DNA of 64,000 nt from Alkalimarinus coralli (GCF_023650515.1 NZ_CP096016.1:2916001-2980000); one strand, 5' to 3'. Shown: positions 9,734 through 21,361, counted from the stretch's first letter. A program made the numbers and translations. Notes: a model not told the origin generated them from the sequence alone.

Positions 9734-12250
9734 TTAGAGCTTTCTTTCAACTCTTACTGAGTCAAAGACCTCAATCTTATCGCCTACTTTTACATCGTAA
9801 TTCTTAACACCGATACCACATTCGGTACCAGAACGAACTTCGTTAACATCATCCTTAAATCTGCGCAGTGACTCTAGCTCACCTTCAAAGATAACGACGT
9901 TGTCACGCAGAACCCGGATTTGCTTGTTCCGGTAAATCGTTCCTTCTGTGACCATACATCCTGCAACCTGACCAAATCTTGGAGATCTGAACGTATCACG
10001 AACCTCTGCCAAGCCAACGATATCTTCTCTAAATTCTGGCGCCAGCATTCCGGTAAGCGCTTTCTTGATATGATCAATAATATCGTAGATGACGCTGTAG
10101 TAACGAAGGTCAAGCCCTTCTGCATCAATAACTTTCTTGGCCGCAGCATCTGCCCGAACATTAAAGCCAATGATTACAGCATTGGTTGCCAGAGCCAAGT
10201 TAGCATCAGTTTCAGCAATACCACCTACACCGCTGGAAACAATTTTCACTTGCACTTCTTCGTTACCGATTTCTGCAAGCGCGGCTGTCAATGCCTCAAG
10301 AGATCCGCGAACATCGGTCTTAAGAACGATATTAAGATTCTTAACTTCGTCCTGTCCCATTCCCTGGAATAGGTTTTCAAGTTTCGCAGACTGCTGTCGC
10401 TGGAACCTGACATCCCGGTATTTACCCTGTCGGAAATTAGCCACTTCACGTGCACGCTTTTCATCAGGCACAACAATAAAATCATCGCCCGCATCTGGCG
10501 TTCCATTTAGACCTAAGATCTCAACCGGGATAGAAGGACCTGCTTCCGAAACTTTTTGTCCGTTCTCATCAAGCATGGCCCGAACTTTACCAAAGAACAT
10601 ACCGGCAATGACAACATCACCTTGGCGCAACGTTCCATTCTGAATTAGAACGGTTGATACCGCCCCGCGTCCCTTATCCAGGCTTGCTTCAACCACAACA
10701 CCTTTCGCGGGTGCAGACGGTACCGCTTTTAGCTCCAGCAGTTCTGACTGGAGAAGAACAGCATCCAACAGCTCATCAATGCCCTGCCCTGTATGAGCAG
10801 AAACCTCAACAAACTGAACATCACCACCCCAGTCTTCTGGAATAACATCTTTAGCAGCAAGCTCGTTCTTAACTCGATCAGGGTCTGCGGCTTCTTTATC
10901 TATTTTGTTCACAGCAACGATAATAGGAACACCTGCTGAACGCGCATGCTGAACAGCTTCCTCGGTCTGAGGCATCACACCATCATCCGCGGCAACAACC
11001 AGGATAACGATATCGGTACTGTTTGCTCCACGAGCCCGCATCGCTGTAAAGGCCGCGTGTCCAGGCGTATCAAGGAAGGAGATCATGCCATGCCCAGTCT
11101 CTACATGGTATGCACCGATGTGCTGGGTAATACCACCAGACTCGCCCGCCGCCACTTTAGCCCGACGAATATAGTCAAGAAGAGAGGTCTTACCATGGTC
11201 AACATGCCCCATCACACTCACGACTGGCGCGCGTGTTACTTCTTCGCCTTCGTAGTCAATAGAGTCAATAATATTGGTTTCAACTGCATCATCCTGAATC
11301 AGCGTCGGCGTGTGTCCCATTTCTTCAACAACAAGCGTCGCCGTCTCTTGATCTATTGTTTGGTTAATGGTTGCCATAACACCTAGACCAAACAGCACTT
11401 TAACAACCTGGGTGCCCTTAACATTCATTCGAGAAGCCAGTTCTGAAACCGTTATACTTTCAGGAACCTGAACTTCGTGCACCTGAGCCTCAGTAGGCTT
11501 CTCAAACTGATGCTCTCTATCCGCTTTTGGCTTCTTCTTGCTGCGTATCTTACGGTGACGAGACTCTTCTTCACCTGTCAGCGAAACAAATCCACCTTTT
11601 CTGCCGCCTTTTCCAGCAGACTTGGCTTTCTCACGACGATGTCTGCTTTCGCTATCATCATGATCACTACGCCCCTTTTTCTTATGCCCTTTCTTCGCAT
11701 CATCTTTTGCAGGCACATGAGCTTTCTTAGGTGCGGCTTCTGGCGTTCTGTGCTTTCTCTCACCCGCTGGGGCAGATTCTTTTTCCTTATTGGCAGCTTC
11801 GGCTAACTTAGCTTGCTCTTCAGCAAGTTTCTTGGCTTCAGCTTCTTTGCGCTCTTTTTCAGCCTGGATGCTTGCTTCTTCAGCTTTTTTACGAGCCATC
11901 TCTTCTTCAAGCTGCTTTTGCTTCTCAGCTTCAAGATCAACACTCACTTCGCTACGCTTAACATAAGTTCGTTTTTTACGAACCTCTACGTTAACCGTTT
12001 TTGTTTTACCCTGCATACCCGCAACTTTAAGCGTGCTAGTCGTTTTTCTCTTTAGGGTAATTTTCTTTGCTTCAGCGTCCGATTCGCCATGACTTCTTTT
12101 TAGAAATGACAATAAGGCCTGTTTCTCATCAGCAGACATAACATCTGTTTCTGATGTGTGCTTAAGACCGGCGGCCTGAATTTGTTTCAACAAACGGTCG
12201 ACTGGGGCGCCAACATCTTCAGCGAGTTTCTTTACGGTAACTTCTGACAT
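9734..12250 (-). CDS. infB: Translation initiation factor IF-2
   Basis: GTPase that places initiator tRNA on the ribosome. 838 residues. An IF2_N domain ([20 protein letters not shown]) is followed by a long Lys/Glu/Ala-rich linker (roughly 85-250), a second IF2_N region ([16 protein letters not shown]) and the GTPase domain with [31 protein letters not shown] and a SAHTGQG motif. Domains II-IV complete the C-terminus. Its start follows nusA by 27 bases. Confidence 0.98.
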   Translation of the reverse strand: MSEVTVKKLAEDVGAPVDRLLKQIQAAGLKHTSETDVMSADEKQALLSFLKRSHGESDAEAKKITLKRKTTSTLKVAGMQGKTKTVNVEVRKKRTYVKRSEVSVDLEAEKQKQLEEEMARKKAEEASIQAEKERKEAEAKKLAEEQAKLAEAANKEKESAPAGERKHRTPEAAPKKAHVPAKDDAKKGHKKKGRSDHDDSESRHRREKAKSAGKGGRKGGFVSLTGEEESRHRKIRSKKKPKADREHQFEKPTEAQVHEVQVPESITVSELASRMNVKGTQVVKVLFGLGVMATINQTIDQETATLVVEEMGHTPTLIQDDAVETNIIDSIDYEGEEVTRAPVVSVMGHVDHGKTSLLDYIRRAKVAAGESGGITQHIGAYHVETGHGMISFLDTPGHAAFTAMRARGANSTDIVILVVAADDGVMPQTEEAVQHARSAGVPIIVAVNKIDKEAADPDRVKNELAAKDVIPEDWGGDVQFVEVSAHTGQGIDELLDAVLLQSELLELKAVPSAPAKGVVVEASLDKGRGAVSTVLIQNGTLRQGDVVIAGMFFGKVRAMLDENGQKVSEAGPSIPVEILGLNGTPDAGDDFIVVPDEKRAREVANFRQGKYRDVRFQRQQSAKLENLFQGMGQDEVKNLNIVLKTDVRGSLEALTAALAEIGNEEVQVKIVSSGVGGIAETDANLALATNAVIIGFNVRADAAAKKVIDAEGLDLRYYSVIYDIIDHIKKALTGMLAPEFREDIVGLAEVRDTFRSPRFGQVAGCMVTEGTIYRNKQIRVLRDNVVIFEGELESLRRFKDDVNEVRSGTECGIGVKNYDVKVGDKIEVFDSVRVERKL

Positions 12251-12277
12251 TATTCATTCTCCTACTTCTCGCCACTA

Positions 12278-13771
12278 CTACTGGTTTTCAAACCAGGGTG
12301 CTCGAGCCGTCATAATTAATTGGCCGGCACGTTCTTCGTCGATGCCTTCAATATCGATAAGATCATCAACTGACTGCTCAGCAAGATCTTCCATGGAAAC
12401 GATACCTTTACTGGCGAGAACAAATGCTAGGTGTCGCTCCATTCCATCCATTTCCAGAAGGTCTTTTGCTGGCTCTGTCCCCTCAAGTGCTTCTTCTGAA
12501 GCGATTGCCTGGTTCAATAGCTGATCTTTTGCCCGTCGTCTTAGTTCTTCAACCAAGTCCTCGTCAAACCCGTCAATAGCAACCATCTCTTCCAGTGGCA
12601 CATAGGCAATTTCTTCTAAAGAGGTAAACCCTTCTTCAACAAGCTCTGTTGCCAGCTCTTCATCCACATCAAGTGCGTCAATAAAGTTTTCTACAAAGCG
12701 GCCGACTTCTTCTTCCTTCTGCCTTCCAGCTTCATCTTCGGTCATGACATTCAAGACCCACCCAGTTAATTCACTGGCGAGCCTTACATTTTGTCCACCT
12801 CGACCAATTGCCATTGCCAAGTTTTCTTCTGCGACAGCAACACTCATTGAGTGTGTATCTTCATCAACGACAATAGATGCGACTTCTGCCGGTGCCATTG
12901 CATTAACAACAAGCTGGGCAGGGTTGTCATCCCATAGCACAATATCAATTCGCTCGTTACCAAACTCACCCGAAACAGCTTGAACCCTGGCGCCTCGCAT
13001 ACCTACACAGGCACCAACAGGGTCGATCCTTCCATCGTTAGTTTTAACCGCTATTTTAGACCTTAAGCCAGGATCTCTCGCCGCGGCTCTAATCTCGATA
13101 ACTTCCTCTGCGATTTCCGGTACTTCTATTTTGAATAGTTCAATCAGCATCTTGGAACTGGTTCGGCTCAAGATTAACTGTGGACCACGGCCTTCTGTGC
13201 TAATTTCGGACAGAAGCGCCCTGACACGATCCCCCATTCTAAATATTTCTTTTGGGATAAGGTTATCTCTTGGCAAAAGGGCTTCTGCGTTATTGCCTAA
13301 ATCAACAATGACATTGTCTCTGGTAACCTTCTTTACCGTTCCCGAGACAAGCTCACCAACACGATCTCTATAGCTATCAACAATACGTGCTCGCTCTGCT
13401 TCCCTAACCTTCTGAACAATAATTTGTTTAGCGGCTTGGGCACCAATGCGCCCAAACGCAGCAGGCTCTACCTGCTCTTCGTGAATATCTCCCGGTTTAA
13501 GCGCCGGGTTGATTTCCTGAGCCTCTTCCAAAGTCAAGTCATCACCTAGTCCAGGTACCGTATCGTTATCTACCACAGTCCAACGACGGAACGCATCATA
13601 TTCGCCTGTTTTGCGATCGATAGTGACATAAATATCTACAGTTTCTTCTTCGTCATATCGTTTCTTAGTTGCCATAGCCAGCGCCAACTCAATAGCTTCA
13701 AATATGACATCTTTATCAACATTTTTTTCGTTGGAAACCGCTTCTACAACTAGCAATATTTCTTTATTCAT
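12278..13771 (-). CDS. nusA: Transcription termination/antitermination protein NusA
   Basis: RNA-polymerase-bound factor controlling pausing, termination and antitermination. 497 residues: N-terminal domain ([18 protein letters not shown]), S1 ([21 protein letters not shown]), KH1/KH2 ([17 protein letters not shown] and [17 protein letters not shown]) and two acidic helix-hairpin-helix repeats at the C-terminus ([15 protein letters not shown] and [15 protein letters not shown]). It lies between rimP and infB; NusA is known to regulate this operon in E. coli, which fits the tandem terminators upstream of rimP. Confidence 0.98.
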   Translation of the reverse strand: MNKEILLVVEAVSNEKNVDKDVIFEAIELALAMATKKRYDEEETVDIYVTIDRKTGEYDAFRRWTVVDNDTVPGLGDDLTLEEAQEINPALKPGDIHEEQVEPAAFGRIGAQAAKQIIVQKVREAERARIVDSYRDRVGELVSGTVKKVTRDNVIVDLGNNAEALLPRDNLIPKEIFRMGDRVRALLSEISTEGRGPQLILSRTSSKMLIELFKIEVPEIAEEVIEIRAAARDPGLRSKIAVKTNDGRIDPVGACVGMRGARVQAVSGEFGNERIDIVLWDDNPAQLVVNAMAPAEVASIVVDEDTHSMSVAVAEENLAMAIGRGGQNVRLASELTGWVLNVMTEDEAGRQKEEEVGRFVENFIDALDVDEELATELVEEGFTSLEEIAYVPLEEMVAIDGFDEDLVEELRRRAKDQLLNQAIASEEALEGTEPAKDLLEMDGMERHLAFVLASKGIVSMEDLAEQSVDDLIDIEGIDEERAGQLIMTARAPWFENQ

Positions 13772-13791
13772 TGCGTTGCCCTCAAACCCAT

Positions 13792-14250
13792 TTAATCAAA
13801 CTGTGGTACAACGTTAGCTTTATCAATACTGTCAACCGGGAAAAGATACTCTGTATCCTCAACCACCATGACAACATCACTGCCTTCAATACCTTTCAGC
13901 ACACCTTCAAACTTTCTTCGACCATCAAAAGGCATTCGGAGCCTTAAACTCACCTTGTGCCCTGCATAACGCTCAAACTGATCAAGCGTATATAATGGCC
14001 GATCCATTCCGGGAGAAGAGACTTCTAGTGCATACTCACCTGCAATAGGGTCTTCAACATCCATCACACCACTAACCTGTCGGCTTACCGCTTCGCAATC
14101 CTCTAGCATGATGCCGTTTTCACTATCGATAAACACCCTAAGCACCGAATGCTTACCCTGAGAAATAAATTCTATTCCCCAAAATTCATAGCCTAAACCT
14201 TCAACTACAGGGCGAATCATTTCATCAAGTATTCGTTGTTTTCCGGACAA
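13792..14250 (-). CDS. rimP: Ribosome maturation factor RimP
   Basis: 30S maturation factor, first gene of the nusA operon. The frame runs back to a TTG at 14268, but a second TTG at 14250 has a GGAG site 7 bases upstream and gives the family-like start [27 protein letters not shown] and a length of 152, so this TTG is preferred. [26 protein letters not shown] and [14 protein letters not shown] are the RimP core motifs; an Sm-like domain follows. The rare TTG start could keep expression low. Confidence 0.94.
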   Translation of the reverse strand: MSGKQRILDEMIRPVVEGLGYEFWGIEFISQGKHSVLRVFIDSENGIMLEDCEAVSRQVSGVMDVEDPIAGEYALEVSSPGMDRPLYTLDQFERYAGHKVSLRLRMPFDGRRKFEGVLKGIEGSDVVMVVEDTEYLFPVDSIDKANVVPQFD

Positions 14251-14280
14251 ATTCCTACTCCGAGTCAACCAATTTTCAGC

Positions 14281-14312
14281 ACAAATAAAAAATGGGCCTA
14301 AATGCCCATTTT
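14281..14312 (-). terminator. Leader terminator 2 upstream of rimP
   Basis: Arms aaaatgggc / gcccatttt with a 7-base loop, followed on the minus strand by TTTTATTTG. It is the second of two intrinsic-terminator-like hairpins in the rimP leader, ending only ~30 bases before the chosen start. Confidence 0.75.
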
Positions 14313-14320
14313 AAACTAGC

Positions 14321-14347
14321 AAAAAGCCCCTTCATGAGGGGCTTTTT
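14321..14347 (-). terminator. Leader terminator 1 upstream of rimP
   Basis: Arms aaaaagcccc / ggggcttttt with a 7-base loop, a strong GC-core stem running straight into T5. Located downstream of the promoter at 14465-14493, so transcripts must pass it to reach rimP. Confidence 0.85.
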
Positions 14348-14464
14348 GCAAGATTTCTGCAATCAATACGCAGATATCTGTAACCATTACGTAGATTAGC
14401 GTACTTTTATAACACAAACCCACAAAATACGAGATACATACAATATCCGTAATACAATCGGGGC

Positions 14465-14493
14465 ATTATATTCCCACAGACCTACACGGTCAA
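14465..14493 (-). promoter_or_regulatory. Sigma-70 promoter for the rimP-nusA-infB operon
   Basis: Minus-strand TTGACC (14493-14488), 17-base spacer, perfect TATAAT (14470-14465). It lies just downstream of the tRNA-Leu terminator and gives a ~200-nt leader containing the two hairpins before rimP. Confidence 0.8.
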
Positions 14494-14540
14494 GGATACG
14501 CAACACTAACTTCACCACTAGAAGCGGATACCCAGAAAGC

Positions 14541-14570
14541 AAAAGAGCGACTTGATCACTCAAGTCGCTC
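14541..14570 (-). terminator. Terminator after tRNA-Leu
   Basis: Perfect 11-bp arms (gagcgacttga / tcaagtcgctc), 4-base loop, then TTTT on the minus strand, five bases after the tRNA CCA end. Confidence 0.85.
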
Positions 14571-14575
14571 CTAAT

Positions 14576-14661
14576 TGGTGCCGAAGGCCGGACTTGAACC
14601 GGCACGCCCAAAGAGCACTACCCCCTCAAGGTAGCGTGTCTACCAATTTCACCACTTCGGC
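14576..14661 (-). tRNA. tRNA-Leu (anticodon GAG)
   Basis: 86-nt gene with encoded CCA. Acceptor stem GCCGAAG/CTTCGGC plus discriminator A; anticodon loop TTGAGGG gives GAG, reading CUC/CUU leucine codons; a long variable arm as expected for tRNA-Leu; T arm GGTTCAAGTCC. It follows secG on the same strand by 30 bases. Confidence 0.97.
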
Positions 14662-14691
14662 TAAACTTATCACCTTACTTATTTAACTCGA

Positions 14692-15078
14692 TCACTCCAG
14701 CTCGGGAGCATCAGTTCCTTGCTCTTGAGTTTCAAGCTGAGGCGCCTCCAAATCAATGGCACCCTCTACTTCTGACCCAGAAGACTCACTCTCTTTTACC
14801 ACCGGAACAGCAATACCCTGATCAACAGCCACTCTTGACTGCTGCTTTGCAAACACAGCCAATGAGAAGCTGGTTACAAAAAACACCACCGCAAGCAACG
14901 ATGTTGTTTTGGTTAAAAAATTGCCGCTCCCCTGACTACCAAATACTGTTTGTGATGCACCGCCACCGAAAGAAGCACCTGCATCAGCGCCCTTTCCTTG
15001 CTGAAGAAGAACCAAACCGATCAGGCCAACAGAGACCAGCACATGAACCACAAGAACTATCGTCTCTAACCATTCCAT
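14692..15078 (-). CDS. secG: Preprotein translocase subunit SecG
   Basis: Small inner-membrane subunit of the SecYEG channel. 128 residues with two membrane segments (LETIVLVVHVLVSVGLIGLVLL and SLLAVVFFVTSFSLAVFA) flanking the conserved GKGADAGASFGGGASQTVFGS loop. The C-terminal acidic tail (about 45 residues rich in Glu, Ser, Gln) is a little longer than in E. coli. Starts 4 bases after tpiA; the tpiA-secG-tRNA-Leu order is common in Pseudomonas-like genomes. Confidence 0.96.
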   Translation of the reverse strand: MEWLETIVLVVHVLVSVGLIGLVLLQQGKGADAGASFGGGASQTVFGSQGSGNFLTKTTSLLAVVFFVTSFSLAVFAKQQSRVAVDQGIAVPVVKESESSGSEVEGAIDLEAPQLETQEQGTDAPELE

Positions 15079-15082
15079 ACAA

Positions 15083-15835
15083 TTAACCTATCGCCTTGCA
15101 AATTTCTTCAAATTCTTCAAGTTTCAACGAGGCCCCACCAACCAAGCCTCCGTCAATATCTGCCATAGCAAAAAGACTCTTTGCATTACCGGCATTAACG
15201 CTACCACCATATATAATTGGCATAACGCTGGCAGTCGCCTCATCCAGGGCAGCGACCTCACCCCTGATAAATTCGTGCACTTCCTGAGCCTGCTCAGGCG
15301 TTGCAGTTTTTCCTGTTCCTATCGCCCAAACAGGCTCATAGGCAACAATAACCTTTTCTAGCTCATCGCCAGTTAATTTTTCTAGCGCGCTATGCAATTG
15401 ACCACCAATCACTTCTAGCGTTTTTCCGGACTCTCGTTCTTCCAGAGTCTCGCCAACGCAAACAATTGGCTGAACATTTTTTTCAACACATTTCGCTACT
15501 TTGGCGGCAACAACTTCATCAGTATCACCAAACAACGCCCTGCGTTCCGAGTGACCGACGATACTATAAGCACATCCGAACTCACTCAGCATATCAACCG
15601 ACACTTCGCCGGTATATGCACCATTGTCATAACTGGAAACATCTTGTGCAGCTAAATTCACACTGGATGAAACATTTTCAGCAACATCAGTCATCAACAC
15701 AAAAGGAGGCGCAACCAATATTTCCGCGGACGAGTTCAGTCTCTCAACAATTTTTGAGACACCAACAGCCAAATCTTTAGCGATTTGGCGATTCCCGTTC
15801 ATTTTCCAGTTTCCAGCTACAACCTTACGGCGCAT
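15083..15835 (-). CDS. tpiA: Triosephosphate isomerase
   Basis: Interconverts dihydroxyacetone phosphate and glyceraldehyde 3-phosphate in glycolysis/gluconeogenesis. Start motif RRKVVAGNWKMNG carries the catalytic Lys; the His is in YSIVGHSERR and the catalytic Glu in IVAYEPVWAIGTG; GGSVNAGN and GGLVGGASL bind phosphate. An in-frame ATG at 15850 adds five residues; the internal ATG (15835) matches family starts and gives 250 residues. Neither has a strong ribosome-binding site, so the exact start is uncertain. Confidence 0.96.
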   Translation of the reverse strand: MRRKVVAGNWKMNGNRQIAKDLAVGVSKIVERLNSSAEILVAPPFVLMTDVAENVSSSVNLAAQDVSSYDNGAYTGEVSVDMLSEFGCAYSIVGHSERRALFGDTDEVVAAKVAKCVEKNVQPIVCVGETLEERESGKTLEVIGGQLHSALEKLTGDELEKVIVAYEPVWAIGTGKTATPEQAQEVHEFIRGEVAALDEATASVMPIIYGGSVNAGNAKSLFAMADIDGGLVGGASLKLEEFEEICKAIG

Positions 15836-15975
15836 TTTCTGTACCACCATTTAAGAAGGCGCAAATACTAACCGAGTTATTTACAACTTACAAGTATCCT
15901 CTAGCCCGTTTTTTAAGTGAAATACAGGATTTTTCGCAAGCTGATCGACTAACACTCTTCAGCACCCCTCTCCGA

Positions 15976-17319
15976 CTAGATTTTCGCGCTCTCTACTTCT
16001 TTTGCAAGCGCCGAAACCACGTCCTGAACGAGCGCTTCATCCCGCCCCTCAGCCATCACTCTAATAACCGGTTCAGTGCCTGATGGACGAAGTAAAACCC
16101 GCCCTTCACCTGCAAAACGCTGCTCCGCTGACTCAATAGCCTTAGCAATATCGGGATGCGAAACAGGGTCAAATTTCTGCGCCACTTTAACATTGATCAT
16201 TGTTTGTGGAAGCTTATTCATACCCCCTTTCAATTCATGCAGCGGTTTCTCTTCCTCCCACATGGCGATCAATACCTGTAATGCGGAAATAATCGCATCC
16301 CCAGTAGTTGAGTTATCAAGACACAGAATATGCCCTGACCCCTCCCCGCCAAGCAACCAATTATTCGCGACAAGCTTCTCCATTACATACCTGTCACCAA
16401 CGTTCGCCCGAATAAATGGAACCCCCATCTCCTGATAGGCAAGCTCGGCACCGAAGTTCGTCATCAGAGTACCAACAACACCTCCGCCCAATCGTTCACG
16501 GCCATGACGATTTTGAGCAATAACATATATCAACTCATCACCATCAACCACTTCACCTTTATGATCAACCATCACAACGCGATCACCATCACCGTCAAAA
16601 GCAATGCCAAGATCAGCATTTTGTTCGATAACCGCTTTAACCAATTGCTCAGGGCTCGTAGAGCCAACATCCTTGTTGATATTGAGACCGTTAGGCTCGA
16701 CACCCAACGTAGTCACATTTGCACCAAGCTCAGCAAAAACAGATGGCGCAACATGGTAGGTCGCACCGTGAGCGCAATCCAACACAATATTTAGCCCTTC
16801 AAGAGACATATTGTAAGGTACGGTACTCTTACAGAACTCTACGTAGCGGCCTGCCGCATCCTCAATACGGGAGGCCTTACCCAAATGCGCCGACTCCACC
16901 ACCTCAATATCGCCATCTAACAAGGATTCAATCTTATGCTCCAAAGCATCATCTAACTTGAACCCCTCTTGTGAAAAAAACTTGATCCCATTATCGTAAT
17001 GAGGGTTATGAGAAGCACTTATTACAATGCCCGCTGACGCTCTGAAAGTTCGGGTCAAATACGCGATGGCGGGAGTCGGCATAGGGCCCAGCAAACCAAC
17101 ATCAACACCCGCTGCTGAAAGCCCCGCCTCAAGTGCAGACTCAAACATATAACCAGACAGCCGAGTATCCTTGCCTATAAGCACTCGCCCTCGCTGCCCT
17201 TGCTTTTTAAATGTCTGACCAACAGCCCAGCCAAGCTTCAATACAAATTCAGGCGTTATAACGCCTTCACCAACCTTTCCACGAATACCGTCTGTGCCAA
17301 AATACTTCCTTCCACTCAT
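15976..17319 (-). CDS. glmM: Phosphoglucosamine mutase
   Basis: Converts glucosamine-6-phosphate to glucosamine-1-phosphate for UDP-GlcNAc, feeding peptidoglycan and LPS synthesis. 447 residues: [14 protein letters not shown] start, phosphoserine loop [19 protein letters not shown], metal-binding [14 protein letters not shown], sugar loop [10 protein letters not shown] and phosphate-binding [14 protein letters not shown]. Starts 3 bases after folP; the folP-glmM pair is conserved next to ftsH. Confidence 0.97.
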   Translation of the reverse strand: MSGRKYFGTDGIRGKVGEGVITPEFVLKLGWAVGQTFKKQGQRGRVLIGKDTRLSGYMFESALEAGLSAAGVDVGLLGPMPTPAIAYLTRTFRASAGIVISASHNPHYDNGIKFFSQEGFKLDDALEHKIESLLDGDIEVVESAHLGKASRIEDAAGRYVEFCKSTVPYNMSLEGLNIVLDCAHGATYHVAPSVFAELGANVTTLGVEPNGLNINKDVGSTSPEQLVKAVIEQNADLGIAFDGDGDRVVMVDHKGEVVDGDELIYVIAQNRHGRERLGGGVVGTLMTNFGAELAYQEMGVPFIRANVGDRYVMEKLVANNWLLGGEGSGHILCLDNSTTGDAIISALQVLIAMWEEEKPLHELKGGMNKLPQTMINVKVAQKFDPVSHPDIAKAIESAEQRFAGEGRVLLRPSGTEPVIRVMAEGRDEALVQDVVSALAKEVESAKI

Positions 17320-17322
17320 ATC

Positions 17323-18144
17323 TCACTCCTCAAGCAAAGCCTGCACAACAGACATAGCATCAACTGTTTCTTCAACATCGTGCACCCTAAGTATAGAGGC
17401 ACCCTTGTACGCAGCTATTGTCGCAGCCGCAACACTACCAATCATCCGCTCATCAACCGGCTTATTAAGAATTGAGCCAATCATCGACTTTCTCGAAACG
17501 CCAACCAAAACCGGATACCCATGCCCTGAAAACCTATCAACAGCATTAAGAAGCTGAAGGTTATGAGAGAGCGTCTTACCGAACCCAAACCCTGGATCAA
17601 TGATTATTTTGCTTCGATCAAACCCTCCATTAACAAGCTGATTCGAGCATGTCAGCAAATAATCCTCGACAACATCAACAACAGAGTCGTAATGCGGGTT
17701 ATCCTGCATGGTTTCAGGCACACCCTGCATATGCATAAGACACACAGGCACACCTAGATTTATTGCAGTATTCATTGCGCCTTCACGCTGCAAAGCCCTG
17801 ACATCATTAATGAGGCCAGCTCCTGCAGCAACAGCCTCCACCATCACTTCCGGCGTGCTGGTATCAACAGAGACAACAATGTCCAGGTTGCGCTTAATGA
17901 GCTCGACCACGGGGCAAACCCTATCCAACTCTTCCGTTAGTGAAACTGGTGTTGCTCCCGGCCTGGTAGACTCCCCGCCTACATCAATGAAGGATGCACC
18001 AGCGCGAACCATCGCTTCTGCCTGCTCAATGGCCGTGTCGAGCGAATTAAATCGGCCGCCATCAGAGAATGAGTCAGGTGTGACATTTAGAACCCCCATA
18101 ACCCTCGGCCTGGTTAGGTCTATACCACAATTTGGGAAATTCAT
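17323..18144 (-). CDS. folP: Dihydropteroate synthase
   Basis: Joins p-aminobenzoate to the pterin pyrophosphate in folate synthesis; target of sulfonamides. 273 residues. Motifs: VMGVLNVTPDSFSDGGRF, DVGGESTRPGA, VSVDTSTPEVM, LINDVRALQ, CLMHMQG, IIDPGFGFGKTLSHNLQLL, VGVSRKSMIG and the closing LRVHDVEETVDAM. All conserved positions appear intact. Follows ftsH by 83 bases on the same strand. Confidence 0.97.
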   Translation of the reverse strand: MNFPNCGIDLTRPRVMGVLNVTPDSFSDGGRFNSLDTAIEQAEAMVRAGASFIDVGGESTRPGATPVSLTEELDRVCPVVELIKRNLDIVVSVDTSTPEVMVEAVAAGAGLINDVRALQREGAMNTAINLGVPVCLMHMQGVPETMQDNPHYDSVVDVVEDYLLTCSNQLVNGGFDRSKIIIDPGFGFGKTLSHNLQLLNAVDRFSGHGYPVLVGVSRKSMIGSILNKPVDERMIGSVAAATIAAYKGASILRVHDVEETVDAMSVVQALLEE

Positions 18145-18227
18145 TTAAACACCAACAACAAAAGATTAGACGCCTTAGAAATGCCAAAGGCGCGAGTTCA
18201 TCGCGCCTTTCTTAACAATATCAAAAA

Positions 18228-20147
18228 TTAATGCTCGCCAGCAGCATCACCGATATCATCTTTTGAGGAAGTCTGCCCCTCTGAATCAGCACCACCTTTT
18301 GATGCAGGCCCCTTAGGAGCACCGTCACCCCACCCCTTTGGCGGACGAGGCTGATTGCCATCCATAATGTCATCTATCTGGCCTGAATCAATAGTTTCAT
18401 ACTTCATCAGAGCATCCGCCATAATATGAAGCTTCTCCATATTATCGACTAACACTTTTTCTGCAGTAGCATAGCAGTCATCAATAATCTGCCGGATCTC
18501 TTCATCAATACGTTGAGCCGTCTCTGGCGCAAACACTTTTGCAGGTGCACCAGCAGAACGCCCCAGAAAAACTTCCTCACTATCTTCATCGTACATTAGC
18601 GGGCCAAGTTTTGCTGATAGGCCCCACTTTGTGACCATGCTTCGAGCCAGCTCTGTCGCCCTCTTAATATCATTTGATGCGCCAGTCGTCACGCCTTCCA
18701 CTCCCAGCGTCAGCTCTTCTGCAATACGGCCACCAAATAAGCTACAAATCTGGCTAATTAAGAATCGACGACTATGACTATATCGATCCTCCTCTGGCAA
18801 AAACATGGTCACACCTAAAGCCCTGCCCCGGGGAATGATGCTCACTTTATAGACAGGGTCATGCTCTGGCATAAGTCGACCAACAATGGCATGCCCTGCC
18901 TCATGGTAGGCGGTATTACGCTTTTCATCCTCAGACATCACCATGGACTTACGCTCAGCCCCCATCATGATCTTGTCTTTTGCAAGCTCAAATTCAGACA
19001 TTGATACAGTGCGACGATTTGCCCGCGCAGCAAACAAGGCAGCCTCGTTTACCAGATTTGCGAGGTCTGCACCTGAAAAGCCCGGTGTTCCCCTTGCTAT
19101 AAAACCAGGTTCAACATCATCCCCTAACGGCACTTTTCGCATATGAACTTTCAGGATCTGCTCACGACCAATAATATCCGGTAAACCAACAACAACCTGG
19201 CGATCAAAACGGCCCGGTCTTAACAGTGCCGGATCGAGAACATCCGGACGGTTAGTCGCAGCAATAACAATGACACCTTCATTGCCTTCAAATCCGTCCA
19301 TTTCAACCAAGAGTTGGTTCAGCGTCTGCTCACGCTCATCATGACCACCACCTAAACCGGCACCACGATGCCGACCAACCGCGTCAATCTCATCAATAAA
19401 AATAATGCACGGTGATTGTTTCTTGGCTTGATCAAACATATCTCTCACACGAGAAGCACCCACACCGACAAACATCTCAACAAAGTCTGAGCCCGAAATT
19501 GAAAAGAACGGTACTTTCGCCTCGCCTGCAATCGCCTTGGCCAACAATGTCTTACCCGTACCCGGCTGACCTACCATCAAAACACCGCGAGGGATTTTCC
19601 CACCCAACCGCTGGAACTTACTTGGGTCACGAAGAAACTCTACCAGCTCCTTAACATCTTCTTTTGCTTCATCAACACCTGCAACATCTGCAAATGTTGT
19701 TTTTATCTGATCTTCACTCATCAATCGAGCTTTACTCTTACCAAAGGACATCGGCCCTTTGCCACCGCCACCGCCTTGCATCTGGCGCATAAAGAACATA
19801 AACACCGCAATAATGACCAGTATCGGGAAGGATGCAACTAATAGCTGCGTCCAAATACTTTGAGTTTCAGGTTCTTTACCTTCAATCGCGACCTTATGCT
19901 TTAGAAGATCATCAATTAGATTTAAATCAGGTGCACTTGGGCGTACAGTCTCAAACCGAGTACCATCAGGGCGATAACCTTCTATACGTAAACCATCAAT
20001 AACCACTTTACGCACCTGGCCACTTTCATACAGCTCTACAAACTGCGAATACTCCATCGGCTCAGTCGACCGATTCATACTAAAATTGTTAAAAACCGTT
20101 AGTAGTACTGCAGCTATGATCAGCCAGAGAATTAAATTCTTTGCCAT
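18228..20147 (-). CDS. ftsH: ATP-dependent zinc metalloprotease FtsH
   Basis: Membrane-bound AAA+ protease for quality control of membrane and regulatory proteins. About 639 residues from the ATG at 20147 ([19 protein letters not shown]). A TTG three codons earlier (20156) has the better GAGAGGGG site, so the start is not fully settled. Two membrane segments (about 5-22 and 105-125), Walker [17 protein letters not shown], Walker [12 protein letters not shown], second region of homology [20 protein letters not shown] and the zinc site HEAGH. The tail is Gly/Pro/acidic. Confidence 0.97.
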   Translation of the reverse strand: MAKNLILWLIIAAVLLTVFNNFSMNRSTEPMEYSQFVELYESGQVRKVVIDGLRIEGYRPDGTRFETVRPSAPDLNLIDDLLKHKVAIEGKEPETQSIWTQLLVASFPILVIIAVFMFFMRQMQGGGGGKGPMSFGKSKARLMSEDQIKTTFADVAGVDEAKEDVKELVEFLRDPSKFQRLGGKIPRGVLMVGQPGTGKTLLAKAIAGEAKVPFFSISGSDFVEMFVGVGASRVRDMFDQAKKQSPCIIFIDEIDAVGRHRGAGLGGGHDEREQTLNQLLVEMDGFEGNEGVIVIAATNRPDVLDPALLRPGRFDRQVVVGLPDIIGREQILKVHMRKVPLGDDVEPGFIARGTPGFSGADLANLVNEAALFAARANRRTVSMSEFELAKDKIMMGAERKSMVMSEDEKRNTAYHEAGHAIVGRLMPEHDPVYKVSIIPRGRALGVTMFLPEEDRYSHSRRFLISQICSLFGGRIAEELTLGVEGVTTGASNDIKRATELARSMVTKWGLSAKLGPLMYDEDSEEVFLGRSAGAPAKVFAPETAQRIDEEIRQIIDDCYATAEKVLVDNMEKLHIMADALMKYETIDSGQIDDIMDGNQPRPPKGWGDGAPKGPASKGGADSEGQTSSKDDIGDAAGEH

Positions 20148-20265
20148 ATCGTTCAAGAGAGACCCCTCTCAACCTTTTTTAAAAATTCATTACATTTAGA
20201 GCTTCCAAACATACTACATGTTGGTCAGCCAAGCCAGTTCACAAACATTAAAATAAATAAATTTA

Positions 20266-20886
20266 TTACCCTTTAAACCCTGCACCTATTTGATAAACTT
20301 CTCTCGACCTTGCCCGAGAAGCATCAGGCTTTCTGCTATAGACTTTTTTGTACTTCTCTCGCATCTGCTTGATCAATCCATCAAAACCCTCGCCCTGAAA
20401 CACTTTCGCCACGAAAGTTCCGCCTGGTTTTAGCACTTGATCAGCCATATCCAGTGCCAACTCAACCAAATACATCGCCCGAGGAATATCAACAGATGCT
20501 GAACCACTCATATTGGGGGCCATATCTGAAATTACAAGGTCTGCCTTCTGATCACCTAATAAATTAAGGATACGGTCAAAGGGTTCTTGTTCTGTAAAAT
20601 CGCCTTGAACAAAATCAACCCCCGCTATAGAGTCCATAGGCAATATATCACTTGCCACTACTCGACCTTTATCACCAACATACCTAATCGCAACTTGAGA
20701 CCAACCTCCCGGAGCCGCGCCCAAATCAACAACCGTCATTCCAGGCTTAAAAAGCCGGTCTTTTTTGTGCAGCTCAATCAGCTTATAGCTCGCACGGGTA
20801 CGATACCCCTCTTTTTGCGATAGCTTTACATACGGGTCATCAAAGTGCTCTTTTAACCACTGAGAACTAGACTTGGAACGAGCCAT
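20266..20886 (-). CDS. rlmE: 23S rRNA 2'-O-ribose U2552 methyltransferase
   Basis: Methylates U2552 in the A-loop of 23S rRNA (FtsJ/RrmJ). 206 residues; SAM-binding motif [41 protein letters not shown] and [16 protein letters not shown] carry the K-D-K-E catalytic set. It precedes ftsH on the same strand and is divergent from yhbY, the conserved yhbY/rlmE/ftsH neighbourhood. Confidence 0.97.
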   Translation of the reverse strand: MARSKSSSQWLKEHFDDPYVKLSQKEGYRTRASYKLIELHKKDRLFKPGMTVVDLGAAPGGWSQVAIRYVGDKGRVVASDILPMDSIAGVDFVQGDFTEQEPFDRILNLLGDQKADLVISDMAPNMSGSASVDIPRAMYLVELALDMADQVLKPGGTFVAKVFQGEGFDGLIKQMREKYKKVYSRKPDASRARSREVYQIGAGFKG

Positions 20887-21058
20887 ATTTTAAAACCCCA
20901 TACAAACAATCAGACACTGATTTGATTTAACCATTTGCCCACAACTGATAGAATAGCGCCAATCCCGAAAGATAATGATATTTTTGAACAGCGTATTTTT
21001 GTGAAGCCATATTAAACGCATTCAAGATATCAACCGCAGAAATTTAAGAGAGACAAAG

Positions 21059-21361
21059 ATGACCCTAACCGCCGCGCAAAAAAAGCAATACCGTGCCATT
21101 GCACACTCACTTAGCCCTGTCATCATTGTCGGCGAAAAAGGCCTTGGCGAGGGCTTGCTACAAGAGCTCAATCGAGCACTGGATGACCACGAGTTAATTA
21201 AAGTTAAGATTGCGTTCAATGATCGTGATGATAGAGCTGCCGTTATTGAAGAGCTTTGTGAGCAAACTCAATCAACACTGGTTCAAACCATTGGAAAGAT
21301 TGCAATAATTCTACGAAAAGCGGAACAGCCAAACCCTAAGCTATCAAACCTACTTAGATAA
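21059..21361 (+). CDS. yhbY: YhbY-family RNA-binding (CRM domain) protein
   Basis: 100-residue single CRM-domain protein associated with pre-50S ribosomal particles. Motifs LTAAQKKQYRAIAHSLSPVIIVGEKGL, LIKVKI and the closing IGKIAIILRKAEQPNPKL are typical. An AGAGAGA site lies upstream of the ATG. It is the only plus-strand gene in this stretch and is divergent from rlmE. Confidence 0.94.
   Translation: MTLTAAQKKQYRAIAHSLSPVIIVGEKGLGEGLLQELNRALDDHELIKVKIAFNDRDDRAAVIEELCEQTQSTLVQTIGKIAIILRKAEQPNPKLSNLLR

Noticed and set aside
9920-12055. Plus-strand ORFs of 80-168 codons opposite infB
   Set aside because: They are antisense shadows of a conserved gene and have no recognisable protein features.
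14396-14611. Minus-strand ORF of 71 codons
   Set aside because: It runs through the tRNA-Leu gene, its terminator and the rimP promoter.
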